Positions 18,210 to 28,533 of a DNA stretch of 64,000 bases are shown piece after piece. The stretch covers positions 62,001 to 126,000 of the forward strand of contig QKBC01000004.1 in the NCBI GenBank assembly GCA_003246205.1. Direction: 5' to 3'. This DNA is from Flavobacterium haoranii (GTDB lineage: Bacteria; Bacteroidota; Bacteroidia; Flavobacteriales; Flavobacteriaceae). Numbering within the stretch: position 1 is the first letter of the stretch; each line of letters starts with the position of its first letter. A program made the translations under genes and the position numbers. The notes beneath the pieces were generated by a model. The model was not told the origin of the DNA, did not search any database, and saw nothing but the letters and a program-made list of their open reading frames with translations.

Positions 18210-19931
18210 ATGAATCAAAACTCTCTTTCCAGAAGACGCTTTTTAATCAATTCTGTTCTTACAACAGGCGGATTATTATTAGCTCCTAATTTTATTAGTT
18301 GTAGCGACGATGATACTGTTTATAACATCCCAAAAGATTATACCTCTAATAATTTTCCACATGGTGTTGCCAGTTTTGACCCCACTCATGATCAAGTCAT
18401 AATTTGGACTCGCTACAATACCACTGAATCTTCGGTTTCAATTATTTGGCAGGTAGCCTATGACTCTAATTTCGAAACGGTTTTCAGATCCGGTGAAGTT
18501 ACAACTGATGCTTCAAGAGATTATACTGTTGCCATTGAATTACAAAATTTGGAAGCAGATAAAAAATTATACTATCGATTTTTCAATATGGTAGAAAGAA
18601 GTGCTTCTGTTGTAGGAGAAACGATTACTTTGCCTTTAGATGTTAATGAAATTAAACTGGCTGTTTGCTCTTGCTCTAACTATCCGGCAGGTTTATTTAA
18701 TGTTTACAATGCTATGGCTAACTCTGATGCGGATATTATTGTTCATTTAGGTGATTATATTTATGAATACGGACAAAATCAATATGGAACAAATGACTAT
18801 ACCGAAACCTTAGGAAGAGCTCACCAACCTACTAATGAAATCATAAGCTTAAACGACTATAGAACACGCTATAAACAATATCGATCTGATAAGAACTTAC
18901 AACTGGCTCACCAGAAAAAACCATTCATCTGTGTGTGGGACGATCACGAAATTGCCAATGACGCTTATAAAGACGGAGCCGAAAACCATCAAGTAAGTGA
19001 AGGTAGTTTTGAAGCCCGAAAAGAAGCAGCCATCAAAGCTTATAGCGAATTTCTACCTATGAAAACCAACGATATCAATTTGATATACAGAAGTTTTAAA
19101 ATTGGCAACCTTGTTAATTTGATCATGTTAGATACTCGTATCATAGGAAGAGATCAACAATTGAATTATGCCAATTACTATGACACATCCGGAAACTTTA
19201 ATGCTGTTTCATTTCAAACAGATTGGTTGAACCCTAACCGCTCTATTTTAGGTTCCACACAAAGAAACTGGTTAATCTCCGAAGTAACCGGAAGCTCTGC
19301 ACATTGGCAGGTTTTAGGACAACAAGTTTTAATGGGGAAAATGATGATCCCGGCTGAATTATTAGGAACTTTAGCAGCTATTCAGTCTGAAGGATCTGCA
19401 TCACCAGCCACATTACAATATTTTCAACAACAGATTACCGAATTAGTCACTATAAAATTGCGCTTTGCAAACGGTGACCCGACTCTTACTTTAGAAGAAT
19501 TAGCCCGAATAAATACTGTTTTGCCTTATAATTTAGATGCTTGGGACGGCTATCCTATGGAACGGGAAATGCTATATGCCGGATTTGCCGGAAAAAAGGT
19601 CATTTCTCTTGCCGGAGACACACACAATGCCTGGTACAATAAACTGACTGATAATTCTACTAATGAAAAAGGTAAAGAATTTGCTACCTCATCCATCAGT
19701 TCTCCCGGACTGGAAGTTTATTTAGGAATAGATGCTACCAGTATTTCCAGCTTTGAAGATGCTTTACAAATCTTAATTGATGATATGGATTATTTAAACG
19801 CATCTGACAGAGGTTACTTAACCGTAAGATTTACGCCTAGTATTGTTGACGCTCAATGGAATTTTGTTTCTTCTGTATTCGCCGAAAATTATACTGAAAT
19901 TACAGAAAGAACAGAATCTTATTCTTTATAA
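18210..19931 (+). CDS. Alkaline phosphatase D family protein (PhoD-like)
   Basis: Tat-like SRRRFLINS, lipobox-like ISC; HLGDYIYEYGQ, VWDDHEIANDAYKDGAENH, LAGDTHNAWY. Confidence 0.92.
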   Translation: MNQNSLSRRRFLINSVLTTGGLLLAPNFISCSDDDTVYNIPKDYTSNNFPHGVASFDPTHDQVIIWTRYNTTESSVSIIWQVAYDSNFETVFRSGEVTTDASRDYTVAIELQNLEADKKLYYRFFNMVERSASVVGETITLPLDVNEIKLAVCSCSNYPAGLFNVYNAMANSDADIIVHLGDYIYEYGQNQYGTNDYTETLGRAHQPTNEIISLNDYRTRYKQYRSDKNLQLAHQKKPFICVWDDHEIANDAYKDGAENHQVSEGSFEARKEAAIKAYSEFLPMKTNDINLIYRSFKIGNLVNLIMLDTRIIGRDQQLNYANYYDTSGNFNAVSFQTDWLNPNRSILGSTQRNWLISEVTGSSAHWQVLGQQVLMGKMMIPAELLGTLAAIQSEGSASPATLQYFQQQITELVTIKLRFANGDPTLTLEELARINTVLPYNLDAWDGYPMEREMLYAGFAGKKVISLAGDTHNAWYNKLTDNSTNEKGKEFATSSISSPGLEVYLGIDATSISSFEDALQILIDDMDYLNASDRGYLTVRFTPSIVDAQWNFVSSVFAENYTEITERTESYSL

Positions 19932-19940
19932 TAGCCAATA

Positions 19941-19980
19941 AAAAACAGAGGCAGTTAAAAATAACTACCTCTGTTTTTTT
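19941..19980. terminator. Bidirectional terminator between phoD-like and ppc
   Basis: AAAAACAGAGGCAGTTAAAAATAACTACCTCTGTTTTTTT. Confidence 0.8.
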
Positions 19981-19996
19981 ATTTAATTTTTATCCT

Positions 19997-22624
19997 TTAT
20001 GCTGAGTTTCTGCTCGCATTGATATTTCCAAATAGCGACCGTGTTACGATTTTTTCATATATCGCTATCTTATCCGCATTTTCTTCCGGAGATTCTTTTA
20101 ATTCCTTAATTTTTAATAGGGCAAACTGCTGGATCGTTAGCAATGGCAATACAATTTTTTCCCGCATTGCAACAGAAGCTTTACTATCCGGATAATTTTC
20201 CATTAATTCTTTAAAGCCGGATAATTTCAACAATAGACGTTGCGTTTCTAAGAACTCATCATGGATCAACTGCCAGAAATCACCAAACTCAGGGTCTTTT
20301 CGCATATAAGCTGTTAACGGAAAAAAAGATTTACTTAAAGCCATCATACTATTCTCTATCAAAGTTCTGAAAAACAATGAAGAATGATACAATTGTTCTA
20401 CTTCTTCCCATCGATTGCTATTTTCAAAATGTCCTAAAGCAGTCCCCACTCCAAAGAAACCAGGAACATTTTGTTTCAATTGGCTCCAAGAACCTACAAA
20501 AGGAATCGCTCTCAGATCATCTAAATTCAACTGAGCTGACTGTTTTCTTTTCGACGGGCGACTTCCGATATTGGTTTTAGCATAATAATTCAACGTACTC
20601 ATTTGCTCCAGATAAGGAACAAATTTAGGATGCTTTTTAAAATCAATATATTTTTGATAGCTCACTTCTGAAAGTTCCTGAAGTACATTTTCTTGTTCTG
20701 CTGTCAACTCATTTTCATCACTATGGAATACTTGATTATTAGCTCCGGCACTCAAAAGATTTTCCATATTATAACGACTAGAATCCAATGTGCCGAAATT
20801 AGCACTAATGGTTTGTCCCTGCACTGTAAGTTGGATTTGTTTATTCTCAATTTTAGGTCCTAAAGAGGCATAGAACTGATGTGTTTTTCCTCCTCCGCGA
20901 GCAGGTGGCCCACCTCGTCCATCAAAGAAAACAACTTTTATATCATATTTTCTGGAAATAGCTGTCAATGCCATTTTAGCTTTATAGATGCTCCAGTTGG
21001 CCATTAAATATCCTCCGTCCTTTGTTCCGTCTGAGAAACCAAGCATAATGCTTTGCTGGCTTCCTCTTTTTGCCAAATGTTCCGAATACACTGAATTTGT
21101 ATACAAACGTTCCATTACCTTATCTGCATTAATCAAATCTTCCACTGATTCAAATAAAGGTACTATATCAACAGAAGGCGCTTCCCATCCGGTCAAATGG
21201 AACATAGCAAGTGTTTCTATTACATTCAATGCACTTTCATTATTGCTGATAATATAACGGTTACAACCTAATTCCCCGTTCTTATCTTGAATAACCTTAA
21301 CAGCTTTTATAGAACTGATGGTTGCTTTGGTCATTTCATTATCAAAATCATATTCCTGTAAATTAGCCGTGACGTTTGCTAAAATTTCAATTTTTTCAAC
21401 TTCATCTAATTCTTCATAGTTTTCAGGAAAAATTTCAGGAACATGGGAAATAATGTCTTGAAAAACCTGTTTGTGGATCTTGCTGTTCTGACGAATGTCT
21501 AAGGTTGCAAAATGGAATCCGAAAACATTATATCTGTTTATGAGCAAATCAATTTCATCTACATAAAGTGATTGATGTTTCTCAACCACCAATTTTCTAA
21601 TTTGTTGTAATGAATCTAAAAATTCTTCTTTTGTGATATAAATATTTCCACTTGAATAAAACACAGAGCGATATAGTTTATTTTCCAGCTCCGCCACTAA
21701 AATATCAACTCCTGAAAAGGTTAATTTTCTTTTTAGCTTTCTAATGTCCAGATAGTAACACTTCAAAATAGATGTCCGCAATCTATCGGCAACTTTTAAC
21801 GTGATCTCTGTTGTTACAAAGGGGTTTCCATCACGGTCTCCACCCGGCCAAAAACCTAAATTCAGCAAATCATTTGACAAACCTTTCCCTTTAGTGATAT
21901 TCTTTTGAATGTATTGCATCATTTCACCAATAGTCTCATAAAATACGTTCTCCAAATACCAGATCAAACTTACCGCTTCATCAAAAGGGGTTGGCTTTTC
22001 CTTTTTTATGAAAGGAGTTTTACCTAACTGAGCTAACAGTTCTTTTATTTTATTGAGATCATTTACTTTAACAGCCTCAGTTAAATCTGTTATGATTCCT
22101 AAAACCGAGCCCGGATAAAACTGTGTAGGATGAGCTGTTAACACGACTCTTACTTTAAAATCTTCCAGAAAATCATTCAAGTCCTGAAGCTTAGAACGTT
22201 GGTCTGCATTTTCTTTCATATCGCGAAGCGATCCTCTTCCTTCGAGATTATTTACTACAGAAAAGGCAGCATCTTCAATAGCGTCGAACAGCACAACTTG
22301 GCGCTCAACATACTGAATAAATCGCAGCATCAAGCTTATTTTTTGTCCTTCGGTCGGGTTGTCTAAATACTTACTTACGAAAGTGTTAAAAATTTCATCA
22401 GGACTCATATTATTCTTGAATCCTTGCTCACATACTTCCGAAAACAATGGTAATAAAACTCCGGTATTATTAATTTCATCAAATGGTAGCGTAATAAATA
22501 TACTATTGTAAATGTTGTATTTAGAAGCCACGTTTTGATTAAAACGCTCTATCTTAGGTAAGGAATACATAGTTTTCTTTTTTGAAAAATCATTTAAAGG
22601 TAACGAAATTTTAAATGGCTTCAA
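19997..22624 (-). CDS. ppc: Phosphoenolpyruvate carboxylase
   Basis: VVLTAHPTQFYPGSV, GFWPGGDRDGNPFVT, MLGFSDGTKDGGYLMANW, FFDGRGGPPARGGGKTH. Confidence 0.96.
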   Translation of the reverse strand: MKPFKISLPLNDFSKKKTMYSLPKIERFNQNVASKYNIYNSIFITLPFDEINNTGVLLPLFSEVCEQGFKNNMSPDEIFNTFVSKYLDNPTEGQKISLMLRFIQYVERQVVLFDAIEDAAFSVVNNLEGRGSLRDMKENADQRSKLQDLNDFLEDFKVRVVLTAHPTQFYPGSVLGIITDLTEAVKVNDLNKIKELLAQLGKTPFIKKEKPTPFDEAVSLIWYLENVFYETIGEMMQYIQKNITKGKGLSNDLLNLGFWPGGDRDGNPFVTTEITLKVADRLRTSILKCYYLDIRKLKRKLTFSGVDILVAELENKLYRSVFYSSGNIYITKEEFLDSLQQIRKLVVEKHQSLYVDEIDLLINRYNVFGFHFATLDIRQNSKIHKQVFQDIISHVPEIFPENYEELDEVEKIEILANVTANLQEYDFDNEMTKATISSIKAVKVIQDKNGELGCNRYIISNNESALNVIETLAMFHLTGWEAPSVDIVPLFESVEDLINADKVMERLYTNSVYSEHLAKRGSQQSIMLGFSDGTKDGGYLMANWSIYKAKMALTAISRKYDIKVVFFDGRGGPPARGGGKTHQFYASLGPKIENKQIQLTVQGQTISANFGTLDSSRYNMENLLSAGANNQVFHSDENELTAEQENVLQELSEVSYQKYIDFKKHPKFVPYLEQMSTLNYYAKTNIGSRPSKRKQSAQLNLDDLRAIPFVGSWSQLKQNVPGFFGVGTALGHFENSNRWEEVEQLYHSSLFFRTLIENSMMALSKSFFPLTAYMRKDPEFGDFWQLIHDEFLETQRLLLKLSGFKELMENYPDSKASVAMREKIVLPLLTIQQFALLKIKELKESPEENADKIAIYEKIVTRSLFGNINASRNSA

Positions 22625-23714
22625 AGTACTTTCCCGGTAAAGGTTTTACCATGCCTTTCAACTCCATATTTAATAAAATTCCGGACAGCTTAAAAACTGG
22701 AAAATCACACGCTATTGCAATAAAATCTAGATGCTCTTTTTCTTTGTTGAACAGAAAATCATAGATCTTTTGTTCTTCTTCTGTCAGGGAAACAAATAAT
22801 TGCTTTTGGATTGGTTTAGTCTCTTTCTTTTTTATTTCCCAATTAAGCATATATACCAGATCTGCTGCTGATGTCAGTAATTGTGCTCTTTGTGTTTTAA
22901 TCAAATAATTACTGCCCTGACTATACTTATCTGTTGCTTTACCGGGAACAGCAAAAACTTCTCTGTTATAATCATTGGCAATTTGTGCTGTAATTAAAGA
23001 ACCTCCTTTTTCAGCACTTTCAATAACAATAGTAGCTTCACTAATTCCGGCAACAATACGATTTCGTTTGACAAAATTTTCCTTATCGGGTTGAGAATGT
23101 GTCCAAAACTCGGTTAAAAAACCGCCGTTTTGTTCCATTTTTGCTATATATTTTTTATGGTTTTTAGGATAAATTTGATTTAAACCATGAGCTAAAACCC
23201 CTATAGTTTGCAAACCGTTATCCATCGCTACCTGATGAGAAACAATATCCACTCCATAAGCAAATCCACTAACTATAATTGGATTTAACGGAGCCAATTC
23301 TTCTATAAATTTCTTGGTAAATTCGGAACCATAAGTTGTCATATTTCGTGTTCCAACAATACTGATTATTTTTTGCTCTTCCAACCTTACATTTCCGGCC
23401 TGAAATAAAATAACCGGAGCATCAAAACAATGTTTCAGCCGTTCAGGATAATTCTCATCTTGATAGAATAAAGCCTTGATATTTTGCTGTTCAATAAAAA
23501 GTAATTCTTTTTCGGCCTTTTGAAAAACTACGGAGTTCTTTAAATTTTCAATAAGTAGTTTTCCTACCCCGTCTATTTTTGCCAATGTTGTTTTTTTGGC
23601 TTTAAAAACTTCTTCGGCTGTACTGAAGTTTTGCAGTAGTCTTTTGGAGATAATATCTCCTATCCCTTCCACTTGCAATAAAGCAAGCGTGAAGAACAAA
23701 TCGTTCTGTTGCAT
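22611..23714 (-). CDS. dprA: DNA-processing protein DprA
   Basis: IVGTRNMTTYGSEFTKKF, IVSGFAYGVDIVSHQ, RNRIVAGISEATIVIESAEKGGSLITAQIANDYNREVFAVPG. Confidence 0.96.
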   Translation of the reverse strand: MQQNDLFFTLALLQVEGIGDIISKRLLQNFSTAEEVFKAKKTTLAKIDGVGKLLIENLKNSVVFQKAEKELLFIEQQNIKALFYQDENYPERLKHCFDAPVILFQAGNVRLEEQKIISIVGTRNMTTYGSEFTKKFIEELAPLNPIIVSGFAYGVDIVSHQVAMDNGLQTIGVLAHGLNQIYPKNHKKYIAKMEQNGGFLTEFWTHSQPDKENFVKRNRIVAGISEATIVIESAEKGGSLITAQIANDYNREVFAVPGKATDKYSQGSNYLIKTQRAQLLTSAADLVYMLNWEIKKKETKPIQKQLFVSLTEEEQKIYDFLFNKEKEHLDFIAIACDFPVFKLSGILLNMELKGMVKPLPGKYFEAI

Positions 23715-23771
23715 GGCGTATATTAATTAATTGGCTTATAATGATACAAATATAGAATTAAAATTCTATAA

Positions 23772-23802
23772 TAAACAAAAAGTCCCGAGTAGAGTTCGGG
23801 AC
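23772..23802 (-). terminator. Rho-independent terminator at the end of element copy 2
   Basis: GTCCCGA-ACTCTAC-TCGGGAC followed by TTTTTGTTT on the minus strand. Confidence 0.7.
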
Positions 23803-23909
23803 TAAATGTTCTTGATAAGAAATAAAATTACTGCTATTAACCTGTAACAAATATACAATCTATAAAGTCTAAGTCGGATACAGGAAAAATGTACATTTTG
23901 TTAAAGTTT
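23774..23909 (-). repeat. Copy 2 of the conserved intergenic element, putative sRNA gene
   Basis: Same architecture as 1863-1997: minus-strand TATATTTG, the same invariant 39-nt block, hairpin GTCCCGA/TCGGGAC then T-tract; hairpin arms kept while the loop differs. Confidence 0.75.
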
Positions 23910-23922
23910 CTCTTAAGCATTA

Positions 23923-24921
23923 TTATTTTGAATTCAACAAAATGGCTGCTTCCTTAGCAAAATAAGTTGAAATTAAACTGGCTCCGGCTCGTTTAATACA
24001 CATTAATTGTTCCATCATAATTTTATCATGATCTAACCAACCTCTCTCAGACGCTGCTTTAATCATCGCATATTCGCCAGAAACATGATATACGGTTACC
24101 GGAACATTCACTGTGTTTTTTACTTCTCTAACAATATCTAAATATGCCATTCCTGGTTTTACCATAACCATATCGGCTCCTTCTTCTACATCCCAAAGCG
24201 CTTCTTTTATCGCTTCAATTCGGTTTGCATAATCCATTTGATAGGTTTTCTTGTCTTTCGGAACTTTGATCGTTGCTTCTTTCGGAGCACTGTCTAAAGC
24301 ATCGCGAAATGGTCCGTAAAATGCTGAAGCGTATTTTGCCGAATAGCTCATAATTCCCACATTTTGGAAACCGGCAGCATCTAACCCTTCGCGTAAACGC
24401 AACACACGACCATCCATCATGTCGCTTGGCGCTACAAAATCGGCTCCGGCTTCGGCATGAGAAACCGCCATTTTAACTAAGGCTTCAACGGTTTCATCAT
24501 TGGCAATATCGCCGTCTTTAATAATTCCGTCATGGCCATAAATAGAATATGGATCTAAAGCTACATCCGGCATAACAACCATTTCCGGACAAGTTGCTTT
24601 GATTGCTCTGATAGTATTTTGCATTAGTCCGTTAGGATTCCATGCTTCTTTTCCGGTATTGTCTTTTAAGTCTTCACTGACTTTTACATAAATATTGACT
24701 GCTCTAATTCCTAAAGCAAATAATTCTTTAACTTCTTCAACGGTTAAGTCGATCGATCTTCTATAAATTCCGGGCATTGACGGAATTTCGACTTTTACAT
24801 TTTCGCCTTCGGCAATAAACATCGGAAACATAAAATCGCTCGGACTTAATGTTGTTTCACGAACTAAACTGCGAATGCTTTCGTTTATTCTTAATCTTCT
24901 GCCTCTTTGTAATGGAAACAT
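23923..24921 (-). CDS. hemB: Delta-aminolevulinic acid dehydratase (porphobilinogen synthase)
   Basis: FIAEGENVKVEIPSMPGIYR, GADFVAPSDMMDGRV, MVKPGMAYLDIV, YHVSGEYAMIKAA. Confidence 0.97.
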   Translation of the reverse strand: MFPLQRGRRLRINESIRSLVRETTLSPSDFMFPMFIAEGENVKVEIPSMPGIYRRSIDLTVEEVKELFALGIRAVNIYVKVSEDLKDNTGKEAWNPNGLMQNTIRAIKATCPEMVVMPDVALDPYSIYGHDGIIKDGDIANDETVEALVKMAVSHAEAGADFVAPSDMMDGRVLRLREGLDAAGFQNVGIMSYSAKYASAFYGPFRDALDSAPKEATIKVPKDKKTYQMDYANRIEAIKEALWDVEEGADMVMVKPGMAYLDIVREVKNTVNVPVTVYHVSGEYAMIKAASERGWLDHDKIMMEQLMCIKRAGASLISTYFAKEAAILLNSK

Positions 24922-25012
24922 AATTTTCTTTTCAAAATTTGATTTAGCAAAATTACCACTTTTTAAACTCTTGTTTTGTTTAAAAACGCTATAATTTTCT
25001 TAAAAATACTCC

Positions 25013-25020
25013 TATTTTTG
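25013..25020 (+). promoter_or_regulatory. Promoter -7 motif TATTTTTG, 5 nt before an ATG
   Basis: TATTTTTGTGGCTATG; matches TAnnTTTG. Confidence 0.35.
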
Positions 25021-25025
25021 TGGCT

Positions 25026-25661
25026 ATGAAAAAAATAATCACTCTTTGTTTGTGCTTGCTATTAACAGGTTGTTTTCAAATTACAGAAAAGATCAACCAC
25101 AATAGTGACCAAAGTGGTGATTATAGTTTAGTTGTTGATTTTTCAGATTCTTGGCTTAAAACAAAATCCGCTATTTTTTTAAAAGAAGTTGATGGCGTTA
25201 GTATTCCCAGCGAAGAAGAAATCAAAGAAAGACTGACTCAGTTTAGAACAGATGCTTCAAAAATAAAAGGCATTTCAAAAGTGAAAACGTCTTATGATTT
25301 TAGTAATTACATTTTCAAAATCCAATTTTCTTATGCTACTGTTGAATCATTAAACATGGTTTTGAATTCCATTGATAAAACGCACAAAGGATTTACTCAT
25401 TTTAAAAACAATAAAGACGTTTTTGAACGTATTGCCTCTTATCCTATTCCTAAAAGTCTTATAGAGAAAGAAGACAAAAAAGAAGATCTTTTGAAAGCTA
25501 ATATCATCGCTGTTTACACATTTGATGAAAATGTTACTTCGGTTCAAAATACAAACGCCAAATTATCTAAAACTAAAAAAACCGTTTTTTTAAAACACAA
25601 CATTTGGGATGTCTTAAAAAACAACAAACTCATGAACAATACTATTCGTTTTACACCTTAA
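25026..25661 (+). CDS. Hypothetical lipoprotein
   Basis: MKKIITLCLCLLLTGC lipobox; ATG 25026 preferred over GTG 25020. Confidence 0.65.
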   Translation: MKKIITLCLCLLLTGCFQITEKINHNSDQSGDYSLVVDFSDSWLKTKSAIFLKEVDGVSIPSEEEIKERLTQFRTDASKIKGISKVKTSYDFSNYIFKIQFSYATVESLNMVLNSIDKTHKGFTHFKNNKDVFERIASYPIPKSLIEKEDKKEDLLKANIIAVYTFDENVTSVQNTNAKLSKTKKTVFLKHNIWDVLKNNKLMNNTIRFTP

Positions 25662-25667
25662 TTTTAT

Positions 25668-27542
25668 ATGAAAAAGTTATTTTATTTACTACTCGCACTT
25701 CCTGTTATCAGTTTTAGCCAGACGAAAAAAGAGAATTACGATTATTTTGTGCAATTCAACACGCCTCAATTTGCTAAAAAAGTGAATCTTGACAGCTTAT
25801 TCAATCACAAAGCTTTTAAAGAATTCAACAGAGAAAGTGCCGACTTTAAACTAAAAGATTTCATTTCTTTTATAGACCGAAACAGAGCTATCAGCATACA
25901 TGGTAATTTCACCGATAGTATTCCATTTTATCAGTTGACTATTCCATTAGCAAAAGCTGATACATTTGAACAATTTTTACAAGACAGAATCAGCAAACAA
26001 GAAGATTCTATTCCGGATAACATTCAAAAAATGTCGGGATACAATCTTTTTTCTTCAAAACATGACGATTTTACCATTGCCTGGAATGCAAAAGATTTGG
26101 TAATATTCGGATTATTGGAAGACCAAAATTATGATTCTTCTTTATACGGTTACAACTATGATGATTATGATGATAGTGTCGTTGTAGAAGAAGTCGAAGA
26201 ATATGATGAGGAATATAATGAAGAATACGAAGAAGGAGAAGTTGTAGCGGTAGAAACTGTAGAAGTATTACCACCGCCACCTACAGAACAAGAAATTGAA
26301 GCTGCTTACGAATGGGAGCAAGAAGAAGAATACGAAGAAGAACCTGTAGTTTATGATGAAAACTATTATCAGCAATTAGACGAAGAATACAGAAAAGCAG
26401 CTGAACAAGCCCGAAAAGAAAAACATGCAAAACAGGAAGCTTTACTAGCTCAACTATTTGAAAAAGGTTTTACAGCTCCTACTTTTAGCAAAGTAAATAC
26501 AAAAGCTGATATTTCTTCATGGGTTGATTACCAATCGGTCTATAGTAAAATGAGCAACTTTTATTATCTTTTCAGAACATTTACTCCAAGAGTTACTACT
26601 CCGACTAACTATGCTATTGAAGGTATGGGAGCCGATTTCTTTTTTGAAAACGGCAAAGCCAGAATGGAACAAACAGTTGAATATTCGCCAGATCTAGCGA
26701 AAATCATGAGAAAAGTTGTCAATAGAAAACCTAATAAAAATGCTTTCAATCACTTCCCGAAAACCGAACCGTTAGCGTATTTAACTTATCATATTAGTAC
26801 TGCTGAAGTTTTAAAGAATTATCCTAAAATTGCCGAACAAATGTTGGCTAATTTGCCCATTGAGAAACAAGATACTGAAATTGTAACCGATTTAATTAGC
26901 ACATTGATTGACGAAGAAGCAACCGCAACTTTATTTGATGGGGATTTTACCATCTTCTTTCACAATATGGAACAATACGAGTACACGTATACAGGAATAG
27001 AATATGATGACGATTATGAACAAATAGAAGTTGAAAAAACGATTACCAAAAACAAACCCGTTTTTACCGTAATGTTTACTTCAACTCACCCAACTATAGG
27101 ACAAAAATTAATCAATCTTGGCATGCGTAAAAATCTTCTTATTCAAGAAAATGGTTATTACAGTATTAAAGGAACCGATGATTTAGGTGATATTGCACTA
27201 ATTAAAGACCAAGACGTAATTATCTTTACCAACGGATTAGATTATTTGAATACCAATTCTCAATCTGATTTTGCTAAAAAAGTGAAAAAGAATTTATCTT
27301 CTAACTATTCTTTAGGAAATCTAGATATTAATGGCTTTGTAAAAAGCTATATGATGAATGAAGATTTTGGAAGAGACACCGAATCTATTTTGAAACTTAG
27401 CAATCAATTCAAAAATATTCGGTTTAATGCTTCTAAAAAGATAAAAAATAACACAATGAAATTAGAAGCTGAATTTAATGCTACTTCTACTGAAAAGAAC
27501 ATTATTATTCAAACACTAGACTTAGTAGAATATCTGAAATAA
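25668..27542 (+). CDS. Secreted DUF4836-like protein with an acidic, Tyr/Glu-rich central segment
   Basis: Signal peptide MKKLFYLLLALPVISFSQ; segment DDYDDSVVVEEVEEYDEEYNEEYEEGEV...QEEEYEEEPVVYDENYY. The family assignment is a guess from overall layout. Confidence 0.6.
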   Translation: MKKLFYLLLALPVISFSQTKKENYDYFVQFNTPQFAKKVNLDSLFNHKAFKEFNRESADFKLKDFISFIDRNRAISIHGNFTDSIPFYQLTIPLAKADTFEQFLQDRISKQEDSIPDNIQKMSGYNLFSSKHDDFTIAWNAKDLVIFGLLEDQNYDSSLYGYNYDDYDDSVVVEEVEEYDEEYNEEYEEGEVVAVETVEVLPPPPTEQEIEAAYEWEQEEEYEEEPVVYDENYYQQLDEEYRKAAEQARKEKHAKQEALLAQLFEKGFTAPTFSKVNTKADISSWVDYQSVYSKMSNFYYLFRTFTPRVTTPTNYAIEGMGADFFFENGKARMEQTVEYSPDLAKIMRKVVNRKPNKNAFNHFPKTEPLAYLTYHISTAEVLKNYPKIAEQMLANLPIEKQDTEIVTDLISTLIDEEATATLFDGDFTIFFHNMEQYEYTYTGIEYDDDYEQIEVEKTITKNKPVFTVMFTSTHPTIGQKLINLGMRKNLLIQENGYYSIKGTDDLGDIALIKDQDVIIFTNGLDYLNTNSQSDFAKKVKKNLSSNYSLGNLDINGFVKSYMMNEDFGRDTESILKLSNQFKNIRFNASKKIKNNTMKLEAEFNATSTEKNIIIQTLDLVEYLK

Positions 27543-27558
27543 GATAAATAGTAAAAGC

Positions 27559-27589
27559 AAAAAAGAGCCGTTTAAACGGCTCTTTTTTA
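27559..27589. terminator. Bidirectional terminator
   Basis: AAAAAAGAGCCGTTTAAACGGCTCTTTTTT. Confidence 0.8.
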
Positions 27590-28489
27590 TACCCAATCAA
27601 TAGGATTGGCTACTATTTTTAAAAGTTTTTCTTCTTCACTTCCGGCTTCCGGATGATGATTGTACACCCATTGAACGTGTGGCGGCAGACTCATCAAGAT
27701 ACTTTCAATTCGTCCGTTGGTTTTTAAACCAAATAAAGTGCCTTTGTCGTGAACCAAGTTGAATTCTACATAACGACCACGACGAATTTCCTGCCAAGTT
27801 CTGTTAGCTTCCGAATACGATAAATCTTTTCTTCGTTCAACTATTGGCAAATACGCTTCAAGAAAACTGTTCCCCACTTCGGTTACAAAGTTGTACCAAT
27901 CTTCCATTTGCATGGTATCCGTTTGCTTTAAATAATCAAAGAATAATCCGCCTATTCCACGAGCTTCGTTTCTGTGTGCATTCCAAAAATAGTCATCACA
28001 CTTCTTTTTATACAAAGGATAAAACTCCGGATTGTGTTTATCGCAAGCCGTTTTACACGTTTGGTGAAAATGTCGGGCATCTTCTTCAAACAAATAATAA
28101 GGTGTTAAATCTTGTCCGCCACCAAACCATTGGTTGATGATTTCGCCTTTTTCATCATACATTTCAAAGTAACGCCAATTGGCATGAACCGTTGGCACCA
28201 TCGGACTTTTAGGATGAATGACCAAACTCAATCCGCAGGCAAAAAAATCAGCTTCACCCACACCAAACATTTTTTGCATAGTATCGGGTAATTTTCCGTG
28301 AACTGCCGAAATATTCACGCCGCCTTTTTCAAAAACGTCTCCGTTTTCAATAACACGCGTTCTTCCTCCACCGCCTTCCGATCGTCCCCAAAGATCTTCC
28401 TGAAATTTGGCTTTACCATCAATATCTTCTAATCCTTTACAGATTTGATCTTGTAATTGTTGTATATAGGTGTAAAATTGGTCTTTCAT
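27587..28489 (-). CDS. hemF: Oxygen-dependent coproporphyrinogen III oxidase
   Basis: WGRSEGGGGRTRVIENGDVFEKGGVN, NWRYFEMYDEKGEIINQWFGGGQDLTPYY, RGIGGLFFDYL. Confidence 0.97.
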   Translation of the reverse strand: MKDQFYTYIQQLQDQICKGLEDIDGKAKFQEDLWGRSEGGGGRTRVIENGDVFEKGGVNISAVHGKLPDTMQKMFGVGEADFFACGLSLVIHPKSPMVPTVHANWRYFEMYDEKGEIINQWFGGGQDLTPYYLFEEDARHFHQTCKTACDKHNPEFYPLYKKKCDDYFWNAHRNEARGIGGLFFDYLKQTDTMQMEDWYNFVTEVGNSFLEAYLPIVERRKDLSYSEANRTWQEIRRGRYVEFNLVHDKGTLFGLKTNGRIESILMSLPPHVQWVYNHHPEAGSEEEKLLKIVANPIDWV

Positions 28490-28533
28490 TTGTTACTTTA
28501 GGCTTTATGTAGTTAGCAATAAGCTTAATTTGT

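Noticed and set aside
26071-26280. Antisense ORF MAVVILLQFLPLQLLLLRILHYIPHHILRLLL
   Set aside because: Mirror of the acidic D/E/Y-rich coding segment on the plus strand, a codon-composition artefact
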